Assembly: GCA_947493695.1 (NCBI GenBank)
Contig: CANLSF010000002.1
Location: forward strand, 186,001 to 250,000
Reading direction: 5' to 3'
Source: an uncultured Kiloniellaceae bacterium
GTDB lineage: Bacteria > Pseudomonadota > Alphaproteobacteria > Kiloniellales > Kiloniellaceae
Length of the DNA: 64,000 bases
Each line of letters starts with the position of its first letter. The stretch's first letter is position 1. The notes beneath the pieces are model-generated. The model worked only from the letters and a program-made list of their open reading frames with translations. It was not told the DNA's origin and made no database searches. The position numbers and the translations under genes are program-made. Of the stretch, positions 17,347 to 26,223 are shown piece after piece.

Positions 17347-18390
17347 TTATCCAATCGGGTGTCGATGGGTGGCACTGTAAGCCCCATCGATATGATGTTC
17401 GAGTTGCCGCTCGATGTCGCCCAGCAGGCTGGACGCCCCGATCCGGAAGAGGTTCGGTCTCAGCCAATCTCGCCCCAGCTCTTCCTTCATCATGGCCTGA
17501 TACATCAGGATGTCTTTGGCCTTGGAAACGCCGCCTGCGGGTTTGTAGCCAACCTTGAAACCCGTCATATCCTGATAGTGGCGGATCATGCGGAGCATAA
17601 TCAGCGTCACCAGCAACGAGGCGTTTTGAGCCTCTTTACCCGTCGAGGTCTTGATGAAGTCGGCGCCGGCCATCATGCAGACCATACTGGCGCGCGCCAC
17701 GTTGCGCAGAGTCTTGAGATCTCCGGTCGCCAGAATCGCTTTCACATGCGCATCGCCACAGGCCTTGCGGAAATCCTGCATCTCTTCGTAGAGCGCTACC
17801 CAGTTCCCGGTCAGCACGTGTTCACGCGTGATGACAATGTCGATTTCGGCAGCGCCGGCCGCCACAGAAGCTTCGATCTCCTTGAGCTTCAGCTCATGCG
17901 GAGTCAGTCCGGCGGGAAAACCCGTTGACACCGCAGCGACCGGAATGCCCGATCCTTCGAGTGCTTCAACCGCGCAGGAAACAAAGCGATGGTAGACACA
18001 GACCGCACCGGTCGTGATCCGGCGATCGGCCATTCCGAGCGCGCTCAGAATGTCATGACGCACCGGTGTGATCGCCTTGGCGCAGAGCCGCTTGACCCGG
18101 CCTTCCGTGTCATCACCGTTGAGAGTTGTCAGATCGATGCAGGTCACCGCATTCAAGAGCCATGCGGCCTGCGCATCTGCCTTTATCGATCTGCGGCCTG
18201 GCAAGGAGGCCACCCGGCGCTCGGCGGCGGATTTGTTCACCCGGAGAGCCTGGACCACCGAGAGATCCAGAGGCATACCGGGATTGCGCGCGACCTCATG
18301 CGCTGAGGTTACTTCTGCCAAGCCCTTTGTCGCTCCCTGATTAACTGATTTTGCGGTGCTGACCACGTGCGTCATCCCTATTGCCAACAC
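17347..18390 (-). CDS. deoC: Deoxyribose-phosphate aldolase
   Basis: 347 residues of the DERA class I aldolase family: 2-deoxyribose 5-phosphate to glyceraldehyde 3-phosphate plus acetaldehyde. Schiff-base Lys247 lies in ADFIKTSTGKEA, the second active-site Lys in GYKPAGGVS, and Asp184 in EIDIVI. It is about 90 residues longer than E. coli DeoC because of an N-terminal extension, like the eukaryotic-type members. First gene of a seven-gene minus-strand operon facing deoR. Start: GTG 18390 or ATG 18375 (MTHVV); neither has a strong ribosome site. Confidence 0.9.
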   Translation of the reverse strand: MLAIGMTHVVSTAKSVNQGATKGLAEVTSAHEVARNPGMPLDLSVVQALRVNKSAAERRVASLPGRRSIKADAQAAWLLNAVTCIDLTTLNGDDTEGRVKRLCAKAITPVRHDILSALGMADRRITTGAVCVYHRFVSCAVEALEGSGIPVAAVSTGFPAGLTPHELKLKEIEASVAAGAAEIDIVITREHVLTGNWVALYEEMQDFRKACGDAHVKAILATGDLKTLRNVARASMVCMMAGADFIKTSTGKEAQNASLLVTLIMLRMIRHYQDMTGFKVGYKPAGGVSKAKDILMYQAMMKEELGRDWLRPNLFRIGASSLLGDIERQLEHHIDGAYSATHRHPIG

Positions 18391-18435
18391 GTTCCGGGCA
18401 GAGCCACGCTCCGCCGATACCCAAAGCTTAATTTA

Positions 18436-18467
18436 TTTTGTGATATTAGCAACATTTTTATGATACT
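18436..18467. promoter_or_regulatory. Candidate DeoR operator: 12-bp direct repeat, 20-bp spacing
   Basis: TTTTGTGATATT (18436-18447) and TTTTATGATACT (18456-18467) match at 10 of 12 positions and are exactly 20 bp apart, two helical turns. They sit in the AT-rich 210-bp divergent region between deoC and deoR, where both promoters must lie. Binding by DeoR is an inference from position. Confidence 0.45.
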
Positions 18468-18600
18468 CTTTTCACATAACAAGATAGAGAATTCACAAGG
18501 CCTGGATGCTTCGCTATCTATTGCCACCAGGGATATCAAGAACGCACGCCAACCAACGGCGAGACACAAGAACAGAGGATGAGGAACGGGAGTTGCCAGT

Positions 18601-19350
18601 TTGAGTAAGCGAAAAACGGCAAGGCTCATGAAGCTGCAGGACGCGCTCTCTGACCATACACGTCTGCATGTCAAAGATGCCGCCGAACTCCTGGACGTGT
18701 CTGAAATGACTGTGCGGCGGGACATACAGGAAAACCCCAAAGAGTTCGGATTTTTCGGCGGCTACATCATGCCGGCGGGGAACCGCTTTTCCCTGACGCC
18801 CTACGATCTGCAAAGCGAGGAAGAAAAACACACCGCGGAAAAGCGCGCGGCCTGCAGGCACTGCCTCCCCTACATCAATCCGGGCGAAACGGTTTTCATC
18901 GACTGCGGTACGACACTGGTTCACCTGGTCGATCTCCTGCCGAACGACATCGAAATCACCCTGGTCTGCTACGCGCTGAACATTCTGGACCGGGCCATCA
19001 GAAAACCCAATTTGAAGGTGGTTTTGATCGGCGGCGTCTACCAGCCGGCAACTGCGTCTTTTTCGGAGTTAAAGGCAGATTCCATGTTCGAGGAACTTGC
19101 CATCGGCACCGCCTTTTTCTCTGCAGCGGGCCTCGATCAGAAACTCGGCGCCACCTGTATCGACTTCCATGAAGCGCATCAGAAACGCGCCGCGCTGGCG
19201 AAGTCGAGCAAGCAGATCCTGGTCGTAGACAACAGTAAGCTTGGCAAAGTGCACCCTGCGCGCTTCGGCAAGGTCAGCGAATTCGATCTGGTGATTTCAG
19301 AGGACGGCGTGCTCGACTTCAGCAACTCGGCCAATGAAAACTTCGGTTAG
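18601..19350 (+). CDS. deoR: DeoR-type transcriptional repressor
   Basis: 249 residues. The N-terminal helix-turn-helix LHVKDAAELLDVSEMTVRRDI and the following GFFGGYI are close to those I know of E. coli DeoR, and the C-terminal sensor domain has FIDCGTT, IGTAFFSAAGLDQKLGATCIDF and VVDNSKLGKVHPARFG. DeoR represses deoxyribose-nucleoside catabolism and is released by deoxyribose 5-phosphate. TTG start at 18601 with GGGAG 8 bp upstream; the next in-frame ATG (18628) would cut into the HTH region. It is divergent from deoC, which strongly suggests control of the operon at 9309-18390. Confidence 0.85.
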   Translation: MSKRKTARLMKLQDALSDHTRLHVKDAAELLDVSEMTVRRDIQENPKEFGFFGGYIMPAGNRFSLTPYDLQSEEEKHTAEKRAACRHCLPYINPGETVFIDCGTTLVHLVDLLPNDIEITLVCYALNILDRAIRKPNLKVVLIGGVYQPATASFSELKADSMFEELAIGTAFFSAAGLDQKLGATCIDFHEAHQKRAALAKSSKQILVVDNSKLGKVHPARFGKVSEFDLVISEDGVLDFSNSANENFG

Positions 19351-19373
19351 TATTTCTCTACAGGAAGATCCCA

Positions 19374-19796
19374 ATGACCAATAGCGACAGCGAGACAATG
19401 GCTTCGAACGTGCTGGCCCTGGAGGCCTATGAATACGTCAAGCGAGGTCGAACCGAGCTATACGAGGAAATGGCGGAAGCGATCGACAAGAAGGTCTACG
19501 ACAGTGAACCCGGAATGCTGGTTCACGCGCTGACAAAGATATCGGAAGACGAGACCGAAACTGTCTATCGTTGGCTGGAGGTCTTTGAGAACGCCGAGGC
19601 TCTGAAAGCCCACATTGAGAATCCGGCTGTTGTTGCGCATATCGAAAAAATGAACAACGGGGTTTTATCCGGCCCGACCGAAATCGTCCTCTACACCGAT
19701 TGGGACGAGACGCAGAAAGCCCATTGGCGCGAAGTCTTTGCCGGCGCGAAACTGGTCTTTGCCCCAACACTTTCGGGATTCTATGTGAAGAGATAA
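19374..19796 (+). CDS. Small ABM-like (dimeric alpha/beta barrel) protein
   Basis: 140 residues resembling the antibiotic-biosynthesis monooxygenase fold: an LEAYEYVKRGR strand, DSEPGMLVHALTKISEDETETVYRWLEVFENAEALKAHIENPAVVAHIEKM (the typical strand plus AHxxxPxVxxH helix). Such proteins are small oxygenases, mutarotase-like or stress proteins. It follows deoR by 23 bp with GGAAG before the ATG, so it is probably co-transcribed with deoR. Specific function unknown. Confidence 0.65.
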   Translation: MTNSDSETMASNVLALEAYEYVKRGRTELYEEMAEAIDKKVYDSEPGMLVHALTKISEDETETVYRWLEVFENAEALKAHIENPAVVAHIEKMNNGVLSGPTEIVLYTDWDETQKAHWREVFAGAKLVFAPTLSGFYVKR

Positions 19797-19820
19797 AGGG
19801 CGCAGATCCAACGCAGGCCT

Positions 19821-20282
19821 CTACATAAATTCTTCAAGGACCGAGACAACCAGTTCGTGGTCTTCAATCTGAGGCAGACCCGATACCGCCACCGACCCAA
19901 TCACGCCCGTTCCCTTCAGGATCATCGGGAAGGCACCGCCATGTGCCGCATACTCGCTCTCCGGCAGAAGAAACTTTTCTTCTGACGTCTTGCCCGCCAA
20001 CCGACAGACAGCCCCCATGTATAGAGAACTGTGCCCGAAGCGCTCGACCACGCGTATCTTGCGCTTGATCCATGCGGCATTGTCCGGTGAGGCACCTTCC
20101 ATGGCGCAATGGAAAAGGCATTGGCCGCTGCGCGTGATATCAATCGCCAAAGGCAATGCCTTCTCTTTGGCTATCTGCAAAAGCCGAAGGCCGACCTCAT
20201 GCGCCATCGCGGTGCTGAAGCTCTCAAACTGAATCCGCGCTTCCTGCTCGGCGATACGTTCGATTAGTTTCTCGTCGTCCAT
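19821..20282 (-). CDS. UPF0303/haem-degrading-domain family protein
   Basis: 153 residues of the UPF0303 family (related to the GlcG/HbpS haem-degrading fold): FESFSTAMAHEVGLRLLQIA, LPLAIDITRSGQCLFHCAMEG, the AWIKRKIRVVERFGHSS helix and HGGAFPMILKGTGVIGSVAVSGLPQIEDH. Family members are small cytosolic proteins of uncertain role. It converges with the ABM-like gene with a 24-bp gap. Confidence 0.8.
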   Translation of the reverse strand: MDDEKLIERIAEQEARIQFESFSTAMAHEVGLRLLQIAKEKALPLAIDITRSGQCLFHCAMEGASPDNAAWIKRKIRVVERFGHSSLYMGAVCRLAGKTSEEKFLLPESEYAAHGGAFPMILKGTGVIGSVAVSGLPQIEDHELVVSVLEEFM

Positions 20283-20410
20283 GCTGCTCTCTTACCTCAA
20301 GTCTACGCGCTGGCGTTCGCCACTGCTCAAAGCGGCCAATCTATTGGCTGCCTGCAGGACGTCAAGCAAGCGTAGAACGCGAAATGAAGAGTTACATGGG
20401 AGGGACGGTC

Positions 20411-20439
20411 GGCTCACCCGCTGTGCAGGTGGGTGAGCC
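20411..20439 (-). terminator. Hairpin after the chemoreceptor gene
   Basis: Perfect 9-bp stem GGCTCACCC with GGGTGAGCC around an 11-nt loop, 5 bp beyond the chemoreceptor stop on the minus strand. No T tract follows. Confidence 0.45.
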
Positions 20440-20444
20440 TGTCA

Positions 20445-22529
20445 TCAGGATACGACCGTCCGCAGATGATCGATGAATTCACCGACCTTCCGCTCAAGCT
20501 GTTGGGCCTCGCGCGCCAGATCGGACGCGGAGTTCTGCACCTCGCCCGCAGCTTCACCGGTGGTGCTGGCCGCCTCGCGCACTTGCACGATATTGCTGGT
20601 CACCTGATCTGTGCCGTTTGAAGCCTGCTGAACCGACTTGGTAATTTCTGCAGTCGCTGCGCCCTGCTCCTCAACCGCCGAAGCGATGGCGGTGGAAACC
20701 TCATGAATGGAATCGATGGTGGTCGAAATGTTTTGGATCGCTTCGACCGTGTCGCGCGTCTCGGACTGGATAGAGGAAATCTGTCCTGAAATCTCCTCGG
20801 TGGCGCTTGCCGTCTGGTTGGCAAGCGATTTCACCTCTGACGCCACCACTGCGAAGCCTTTGCCAGCCTCTCCGGCCCGCGCAGCTTCAATCGTGGCGTT
20901 CAGGGCAAGCAGATTCGTCTGCTCTGCGATGTCATTGATCAATTTGACCACTTCACCGATCCGGTCGGCGGCGGCCGCCAAACCCTCGACTTTCTTATTG
21001 GTTGTCGAAGTCTCTTCAACTGCATTGCTGGCAATGTCGGCGGAGCGCTGTACCTGCGCGCTGATTTCATTAATAGAGGCGGAGAGCTCTTCCGTCGCTG
21101 CCGCAACCGACTGGACGTTGGCAGAGGCTTCTTCGGCCGCTTCCGTCACGACCGAAGCCTGACCTGACGACTGATTAGCCGCATCAGCCATGGATTGCGC
21201 AGTATCGCGCATGCCGTCCGCAGATGAGGATACGGAGGAAATGATCTCGCCGACCGACGCCTCGAAATCGTTCGCCATAGACATCCGTGCTTCCTGGCGT
21301 TCGACCGATGCCCGTTTCTCGGCCTCCAGCTTCTCGACTTCCATGCGCTGAACCTGCTCGGCATTTCCTTTGAACTGCTCGAGTGCGCGATTGATGTCGC
21401 CAATCTCATCGCCGCGATCCTGATCCGGAACTTCGACCTGATAGTTGCCTTCCATCAAAACCTTGATGATTGAAATCGAGTTCTGTAGCGGCTTGCGGAT
21501 CAGAATTTGACAGATACTCAGCAACGCCCCGATCAGAACCAGCAGGAGAATGATGCCGCCGGCCACAGTGAACTGCTGAATGATGTCGGCCTGTTCCGTA
21601 AGCTTGCTCGTCGGAACGTTCACCACAACGGACCAGGGTGCATCGGAGTCCTTAATATTCACAGGAATGAAAAGACGGAAGAGATCACCATCTTCACTCT
21701 CCAGCGCCTGCCCGCCTTTGAGCAGTTCTACGGCCTGCTTGAATACGCTGTTTGCGGGGTCGAGTTCCTTGGCGAGGACTTCCTGCTCTGCGTGGGCAAC
21801 CCATTTGCCGTTGTTGGATACCAGATTGACGGAGCTTTCTTCACCGAACGGCTTCAACTCGTTAAAGGCGCTCGACATATCATTGAGACTGACGTCGACG
21901 CCGATCACACCGATGAAGTTTCCCCCTTCATCAAGTACCGGATAGACGAAGGAGACCAGCAGAACCTGATTACCGTCGATGTCATAGAAGACCGGGTCGA
22001 CGATGGATGCGGCTTTTGTGCGCTTGGGCTTGTTGTAAAACTCGGCGCCCTCGTCAGTGCCTTCATATCCGGTCAGAAAATAAGGTTCTACGCCCTTACC
22101 GAAATTATAGAAGTAGGCGATGTAGCGGCCGGTTTCGTCGTGAAAGCCGTCCTCTGCGCTCGCGAAAGCGGCGTCGTTTCCATCAAGAGCATTGGGCTCG
22201 AAGCCCGCCCAGGTTCCTGCAAGTCCGGGATTGGCTTCCAGAGTCGTCTTAAGAACGGTGTGATAAACCTGCCGGTCTGTGACCCCCGTCGCTTTGAGTG
22301 CCTTGAAGGCCTGCTCAATGGTATGGGCAACCGTCATCGCTTCATCGAGCTGACTTTTGACCTTACCTGCTTCGACTTCACCGACAGCACGCGCCTGACT
22401 CAGGGTAAGGTCCCGAACGCTGCCTTGTATATTCCAGCTCATTAAGGTGATGCTGATCGAAAGACAGATAAACACGATCAAAGCGCTGCCAAAGGTCAGC
22501 TTGGCGCTCAGCGATAGCTTATTCAACAT
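20445..22529 (-). CDS. Methyl-accepting chemotaxis protein with dCache sensor
   Basis: 694 residues. Membrane helix 1 at about 10-32, a periplasmic dCache-type domain of roughly 285 residues ([16 protein letters not shown] ... [37 protein letters not shown]), helix 2 at about 318-342, a HAMP domain, then the cytoplasmic signalling coil with the hairpin tip [23 protein letters not shown]. dCache domains bind small ligands such as amino acids or organic acids. I chose ATG 22529 because GGGAA lies 6 bp upstream; the open frame reaches 22694. Given the adjacent sugar and uronate genes the ligand could be a catabolic substrate, but that is a guess. Confidence 0.9.
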   Translation of the reverse strand: MLNKLSLSAKLTFGSALIVFICLSISITLMSWNIQGSVRDLTLSQARAVGEVEAGKVKSQLDEAMTVAHTIEQAFKALKATGVTDRQVYHTVLKTTLEANPGLAGTWAGFEPNALDGNDAAFASAEDGFHDETGRYIAYFYNFGKGVEPYFLTGYEGTDEGAEFYNKPKRTKAASIVDPVFYDIDGNQVLLVSFVYPVLDEGGNFIGVIGVDVSLNDMSSAFNELKPFGEESSVNLVSNNGKWVAHAEQEVLAKELDPANSVFKQAVELLKGGQALESEDGDLFRLFIPVNIKDSDAPWSVVVNVPTSKLTEQADIIQQFTVAGGIILLLVLIGALLSICQILIRKPLQNSISIIKVLMEGNYQVEVPDQDRGDEIGDINRALEQFKGNAEQVQRMEVEKLEAEKRASVERQEARMSMANDFEASVGEIISSVSSSADGMRDTAQSMADAANQSSGQASVVTEAAEEASANVQSVAAATEELSASINEISAQVQRSADIASNAVEETSTTNKKVEGLAAAADRIGEVVKLINDIAEQTNLLALNATIEAARAGEAGKGFAVVASEVKSLANQTASATEEISGQISSIQSETRDTVEAIQNISTTIDSIHEVSTAIASAVEEQGAATAEITKSVQQASNGTDQVTSNIVQVREAASTTGEAAGEVQNSASDLAREAQQLERKVGEFIDHLRTVVS

Positions 22530-22872
22530 GAACATTTCCCGTAACTGCGACCGGCCTGCACGCAGGTTGCGAGCGACCTGGCGCCGTTTTATCGATACGA
22601 CTTCAGCTCTGGATACTATCTTTGGTATGCTAACGACCGGTAAACCAGACGTGCAAAAACTGCCTGTCGCCTGGAAAAAAGCCCTTTCTTTCAAGGGTGA
22701 CCAGGGAACTCCTCATTAAAAGACCAAGTGCGGAAAAGTGTCGTCGGGAGAGACCAAAAGCTCTCCGTAAGGCAGTAGAATCGCAAAAAACGGGCAACCC
22801 CGGGATCTCTCCGGAATTGCCCGTTCACGTGAAGAAGCGCTCCGCCGCCGTTAGAGCGGCATAGCTTTGACC
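22530..22872. other. 343-bp intergenic region
   Basis: It contains the promoter region of the chemoreceptor and the terminator of the upstream dehydrogenase gene (22785-22824). I see no further gene. Confidence 0.6.
22785..22824 (-). terminator. Intrinsic terminator of the kdu/KGSADH operon
   Basis: On the minus strand ACGGGCAA (from 22824) pairs with TTGCCCGT (to 22790) and is followed by six T (complement of 22785-22790). It sits 49 bp after the dehydrogenase stop. Confidence 0.75.
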
Positions 22873-24447
22873 CTATAACCCTTCAGACGACCAGGCCCCA
22901 TTGACCAATCGCTTGAGGCCGAGCGGATTGGCGTCTTTCAAGGGCTCAGGAAGTGCGGCGTCCGGGCAGTTCTGATAACAAACCGGACGCAGATAGCGGT
23001 CAATGGCCATCGTACCAACCGATGTGCCGCGGCTATCGGAGGTCGCCGGATAAGGACCGCCGTGAACCATGGCGTCACAAACCTCCACGCCAGTCGGGAA
23101 CTGATTGAAAATCACTCGTCCGACCCGGGTTTCAAGCGCGGCGATCAGATCCGCATACTTCGGCAGTTCCGCGTCCGTGGCAAAGATACTGCCCGTGAGA
23201 TGGCCATTCATACCAGCAACGAGGGCCGGCAGTTCAGAGGCATCATCAAGCGCAACCACAACAGTCGAAGGCCCGAAGACCTCGTCCTCAAGCGGTTTGC
23301 CGTCAATGGTCAGAAGCGACGCGTCTCCCCGGAAAACGCAGGTATGCGCGCGGCCTTCAGCGGTGTCTCCCGCCCCTACTGTCTCAATACCATCAAGCGC
23401 GGCAACCCGCTCCAGACCTTCCAGATAACTGCGAAGGCCACCGGCATTCAGCATGACAGCCGGTGGCTTTCCGGCCAGGGCGGTTGAGAGTTGAGCAGTA
23501 AAGGCGTCGAACTCGGCGCCCTTGAAGCCGATGATAAGTCCGGGGTTGGTGCAGAATTGTCCGGCACCCAGCGCCACCGAGTCGGCCAGTGCGTTCGCAA
23601 CCGCTTCGCCCTCTGTGGCAATCTTCTCGGGCATCATAAAGACCGGATTGATCGACGACATCTCGGCAAATACGGGAATCGGGTCAGGCCGCGCGTTGGC
23701 GAGATCGAAGAGTGCGCGACCGCCATGAAGGGAACCGGTAAAACCGACAGCCTTAATTTGAGGTGCCTGCACAAGATTAGCGCCGACACGCGCTCCGAAA
23801 ATCATGCCGAAGACGCCTTTTGGCATGCCGCAGTTTTCAGCGGCGCGCAGAATGGCCTCGCCCACCGCTTCGCCGGTTGCCGGATGGCTGGAGTGGGCTT
23901 TGACGACCACAGGGCAACCCGCGGCAAGCGCAGAGGCTGTATCGCCACCGGCTGCCGAAAAGGCTAAAGGAAAATTCGACGCGCCGAAAACAGCGACGGG
24001 CCCCATGCCGATCTGATAGAGACGATGATCCGTGCGCGGCAGGGGCGTACGGTCAGGCAAAGCCTGATCGATGCGGGCGCCGATGTAATCGCCCCGGCGC
24101 ACAACACCTGCGAAGAGCCTGAGCTGGCCGGTGGTCCGCCCGCGTTCGCCGCGGATCCGGGCTTCCGGCAAACCGGATTCAGCCATCACTGTTTCGACAA
24201 AGGCATCGTCCAGTCCGTCGATCTCGTCCGCAATTGCCTCAAGAAAAGCCGCACGCGCGGACGGCGAAGTCTGCCGATAAATCGGATAGGCTGCTGCGGC
24301 GGCTTCGGCGGCCTGGGCAACTTCCTCGATCGTGGCCTGGTGGAACCGCGCGCCGCGCTCCGCGCCGGTGGCGGCCTCGATGCTGGCAAAAGTTTCTTCC
24401 GAAGCGGCGACACGCGCACCGCCAATAAACTGCATTCCGTTCGTCAT
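22873..24447 (-). CDS. 2-Oxoglutarate semialdehyde dehydrogenase (KGSADH-like)
   Basis: 524 residues, ALDH superfamily of the alpha-ketoglutaric semialdehyde dehydrogenase type (oxidises 2,5-dioxopentanoate to 2-oxoglutarate). Seen: VFGASNFPLAFSAAGGDTASALAAGCPVVVKAHSSHPAT (nucleotide-binding Rossmann part), FTGSLHGGRALFDL, FAEMSSINPVF (general base Glu), GQFCTNPGL with catalytic Cys, and EVFGPSTVVV. The reaction ends oxidative pathways from hexarates or pentoses. It is transcribed with kduD and kduI. Start at ATG 24447 (MTNGMQF); 24504 would add a non-family leader. Confidence 0.85.
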   Translation of the reverse strand: MTNGMQFIGGARVAASEETFASIEAATGAERGARFHQATIEEVAQAAEAAAAAYPIYRQTSPSARAAFLEAIADEIDGLDDAFVETVMAESGLPEARIRGERGRTTGQLRLFAGVVRRGDYIGARIDQALPDRTPLPRTDHRLYQIGMGPVAVFGASNFPLAFSAAGGDTASALAAGCPVVVKAHSSHPATGEAVGEAILRAAENCGMPKGVFGMIFGARVGANLVQAPQIKAVGFTGSLHGGRALFDLANARPDPIPVFAEMSSINPVFMMPEKIATEGEAVANALADSVALGAGQFCTNPGLIIGFKGAEFDAFTAQLSTALAGKPPAVMLNAGGLRSYLEGLERVAALDGIETVGAGDTAEGRAHTCVFRGDASLLTIDGKPLEDEVFGPSTVVVALDDASELPALVAGMNGHLTGSIFATDAELPKYADLIAALETRVGRVIFNQFPTGVEVCDAMVHGGPYPATSDSRGTSVGTMAIDRYLRPVCYQNCPDAALPEPLKDANPLGLKRLVNGAWSSEGL

Positions 24448-24589
24448 GTGTTTCTTAAATCCCGTGGCACAGGTGGAGATATGGAGTCTTTCAGCCGGTC
24501 GCAATCGTAACCCACAATCCGGTTTATCGTCACGGACTGATCAGCGGGCGAGGCATATTAGGTGCTAATCGCAGATATGCGGCCTGTTT

Positions 24590-25348
24590 TTACCGGGCCA
24601 GCCAGCCACCATCGACCGGCAGAGTAATACCATGGACATAATTTGCGGCACCTGACGCCAGAAAGGTCACTGCCCCGGCGATATCCGGCGCCTGTCCCCA
24701 ATTTCCGGCAGGAATTCTCTCGAGGATCGCCTTATTGCGGTCCGGGTCGTTGCGCAGAGCCAGCGTATTGTTGGTCTCGATATAGCCGGGGGCGACGGCA
24801 TTCACGTTAATACCCTTTGGCGCCCATTCGCAGGCCAGCAGTTTTGTCAGTCCTGCAACGCCGCTTTTGCTCGCAGTATAGGAGGGAATGCGAATGCCAC
24901 CCTGGAACGACAGGAGCGAGGCAATGTTGATGATCTTGCCCTGCCCTCTTGGCACCATTGTCCTGACGACCGCCTGACTGAGGAAAAACACGGACTTGAG
25001 GTTGACGTCCATAACCGCGTCCCAGTCTTCCTCGGTAAAATCCAGCGCGTCGGCCCGGCGGATGATGCCCGCATTGTTCACCAGGATATCAATCGAACCG
25101 CTCCATTCGGTCACTGCCTCTACGATGTGGTCAATCGGCTCCAGCGTGGCGAGGTCCGCACGGACCTCAAGGCAACGCGCGGGCGCTCCAATCTTCTCAA
25201 AGGTCTCGGTCATATCAGAGCGTCCGACACAGGCGACCTTTGCGCCTGCACTGGCCAGACCCACAGCAATCGCCTGACCGATCCCGGTGTTCGCACCGGT
25301 CACGATTGCGGTCTTTCCCTCAAGGCTGAACATCGCAGTATTGGTCAT
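24590..25348 (-). CDS. kduD: 2-Deoxy-D-gluconate 3-dehydrogenase KduD
   Basis: 252 residues, short-chain dehydrogenase: coenzyme motif TGANTGIGQAIA, NNAG, catalytic Ser in NIASLLSFQGG and YTASKSG with the catalytic Tyr and Lys, then VNAVAPGYIETNNT. KduD reduces 3-deoxy-D-glycero-2,5-hexodiulosonate to 2-keto-3-deoxygluconate (KDG) with NADH. Its ATG overlaps the kduI stop by one base, so the pair is translationally coupled. Together they convert the unsaturated-uronate product into KDG. Confidence 0.9.
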   Translation of the reverse strand: MTNTAMFSLEGKTAIVTGANTGIGQAIAVGLASAGAKVACVGRSDMTETFEKIGAPARCLEVRADLATLEPIDHIVEAVTEWSGSIDILVNNAGIIRRADALDFTEEDWDAVMDVNLKSVFFLSQAVVRTMVPRGQGKIINIASLLSFQGGIRIPSYTASKSGVAGLTKLLACEWAPKGINVNAVAPGYIETNNTLALRNDPDRNKAILERIPAGNWGQAPDIAGAVTFLASGAANYVHGITLPVDGGWLAR

Positions 25349-26178
25349 TACTTCAGGTCTCCCATGGCCACGAAATCCATGTCATCGAAGTCCTGATTGT
25401 CGCCGGCCATCGACCAGATAAACCCGTACCTGCCCGTGCCGACACCGCTGTGAATCGACCAGCCCGGTGATATGACAGCCTGTTCATTATCCACGAAGAG
25501 ATGACGGGTTTCGTTCGGTTCTCCCATCAGGTGAACGACACGGGTGCCCTGGGCCATATCGAAATAGAGATAAACTTCGGAGCGCCGGTCATGGCTGTGA
25601 CAGGGCATGGTGTTCCACACGCTGCCATCTTCGATCAGGGTGATGCCCATCACGAGCTGGCAGGACTGGCAGACGTCAGGATGAATGTATTGTCGCAGCA
25701 CACGAATGTTCGCATCCGACTGTGTTCCCAGATCGATACGGTTGGCTTCGTCGGCCGTGATCTTCTGCGCCTTATAGCGATGATGCGCCGGCGTGCTCAC
25801 GAAATAGAGCCGCGCAGGGTTCGCTGCATCGACACTTGCAAAACTAACGTCGGCGGCCCCTTTGGGCACATAGAGACAATCCGTACGGCTCAGCTCGAAC
25901 CACTCTTCGCCGGCAGTGACCACAGCATCGCCGCCAATATTCATGATGCCGATTTCACGCCGGTCGAGAAACCCCGGCGAGCCGATCTGTTTGTTCGATA
26001 GCAGCCGCAAGGGTTCGCCGACAGGAACCGCCCCACCGACGACCGTGCGGTCGATATGGCTGTAAGTCATCTGAAGTGCGCCCTCCCGGAAGAGCGACTC
26101 GAACAGGAAATTTTCACGTAGTTCGTTCGTGTCGAAGCCCTTGGCCTCTCTGGGGCTGCACGCCTGTCGTATGTCCAT
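25348..26178 (-). CDS. kduI: 5-Dehydro-4-deoxy-D-glucuronate isomerase KduI
   Basis: 276 residues and collinear with E. coli KduI: MDIRQACSPREAKGFDTNELRENFLFE at the start, YSHIDRTVVGG, a cupin metal site MPCHSHDRRSEVYLYFDM (two His and Glu), and ETRHLFVDNEQAVISPGWSIHSGVG (last metal His). It isomerises 5-keto-4-deoxyuronate, produced from pectin- or glycosaminoglycan-derived unsaturated uronates. No kdgK, kdgA or lyase gene lies in the window. Confidence 0.92.
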   Translation of the reverse strand: MDIRQACSPREAKGFDTNELRENFLFESLFREGALQMTYSHIDRTVVGGAVPVGEPLRLLSNKQIGSPGFLDRREIGIMNIGGDAVVTAGEEWFELSRTDCLYVPKGAADVSFASVDAANPARLYFVSTPAHHRYKAQKITADEANRIDLGTQSDANIRVLRQYIHPDVCQSCQLVMGITLIEDGSVWNTMPCHSHDRRSEVYLYFDMAQGTRVVHLMGEPNETRHLFVDNEQAVISPGWSIHSGVGTGRYGFIWSMAGDNQDFDDMDFVAMGDLK

Positions 26179-26195
26179 AAGTCGGGTAATTCCTG

Positions 26196-26210
26196 TCGTA
26201 TACTGTTGTC
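26196..26210. promoter_or_regulatory. Candidate GntR operator upstream of kduI
   Basis: TCGTATACTGTTGTC holds a GTATAC centre (26198-26203), the core seen in uronate GntR (UxuR-like) sites, and the 8-mer ACTGTTGT, whose complement ACAACAGT recurs at 27144-27151. It lies 18 bp before the kduI start, between kduI and its probable regulator. Confidence 0.35.
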
Positions 26211-26223
26211 TTAATCCGGCGAA

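Noticed and set aside
16642-17928. A 428-residue open frame opposite the ALDH and deoC genes
   Set aside because: Antisense shadow of high-GC genes; low-complexity His/Arg-rich composition and no domain.
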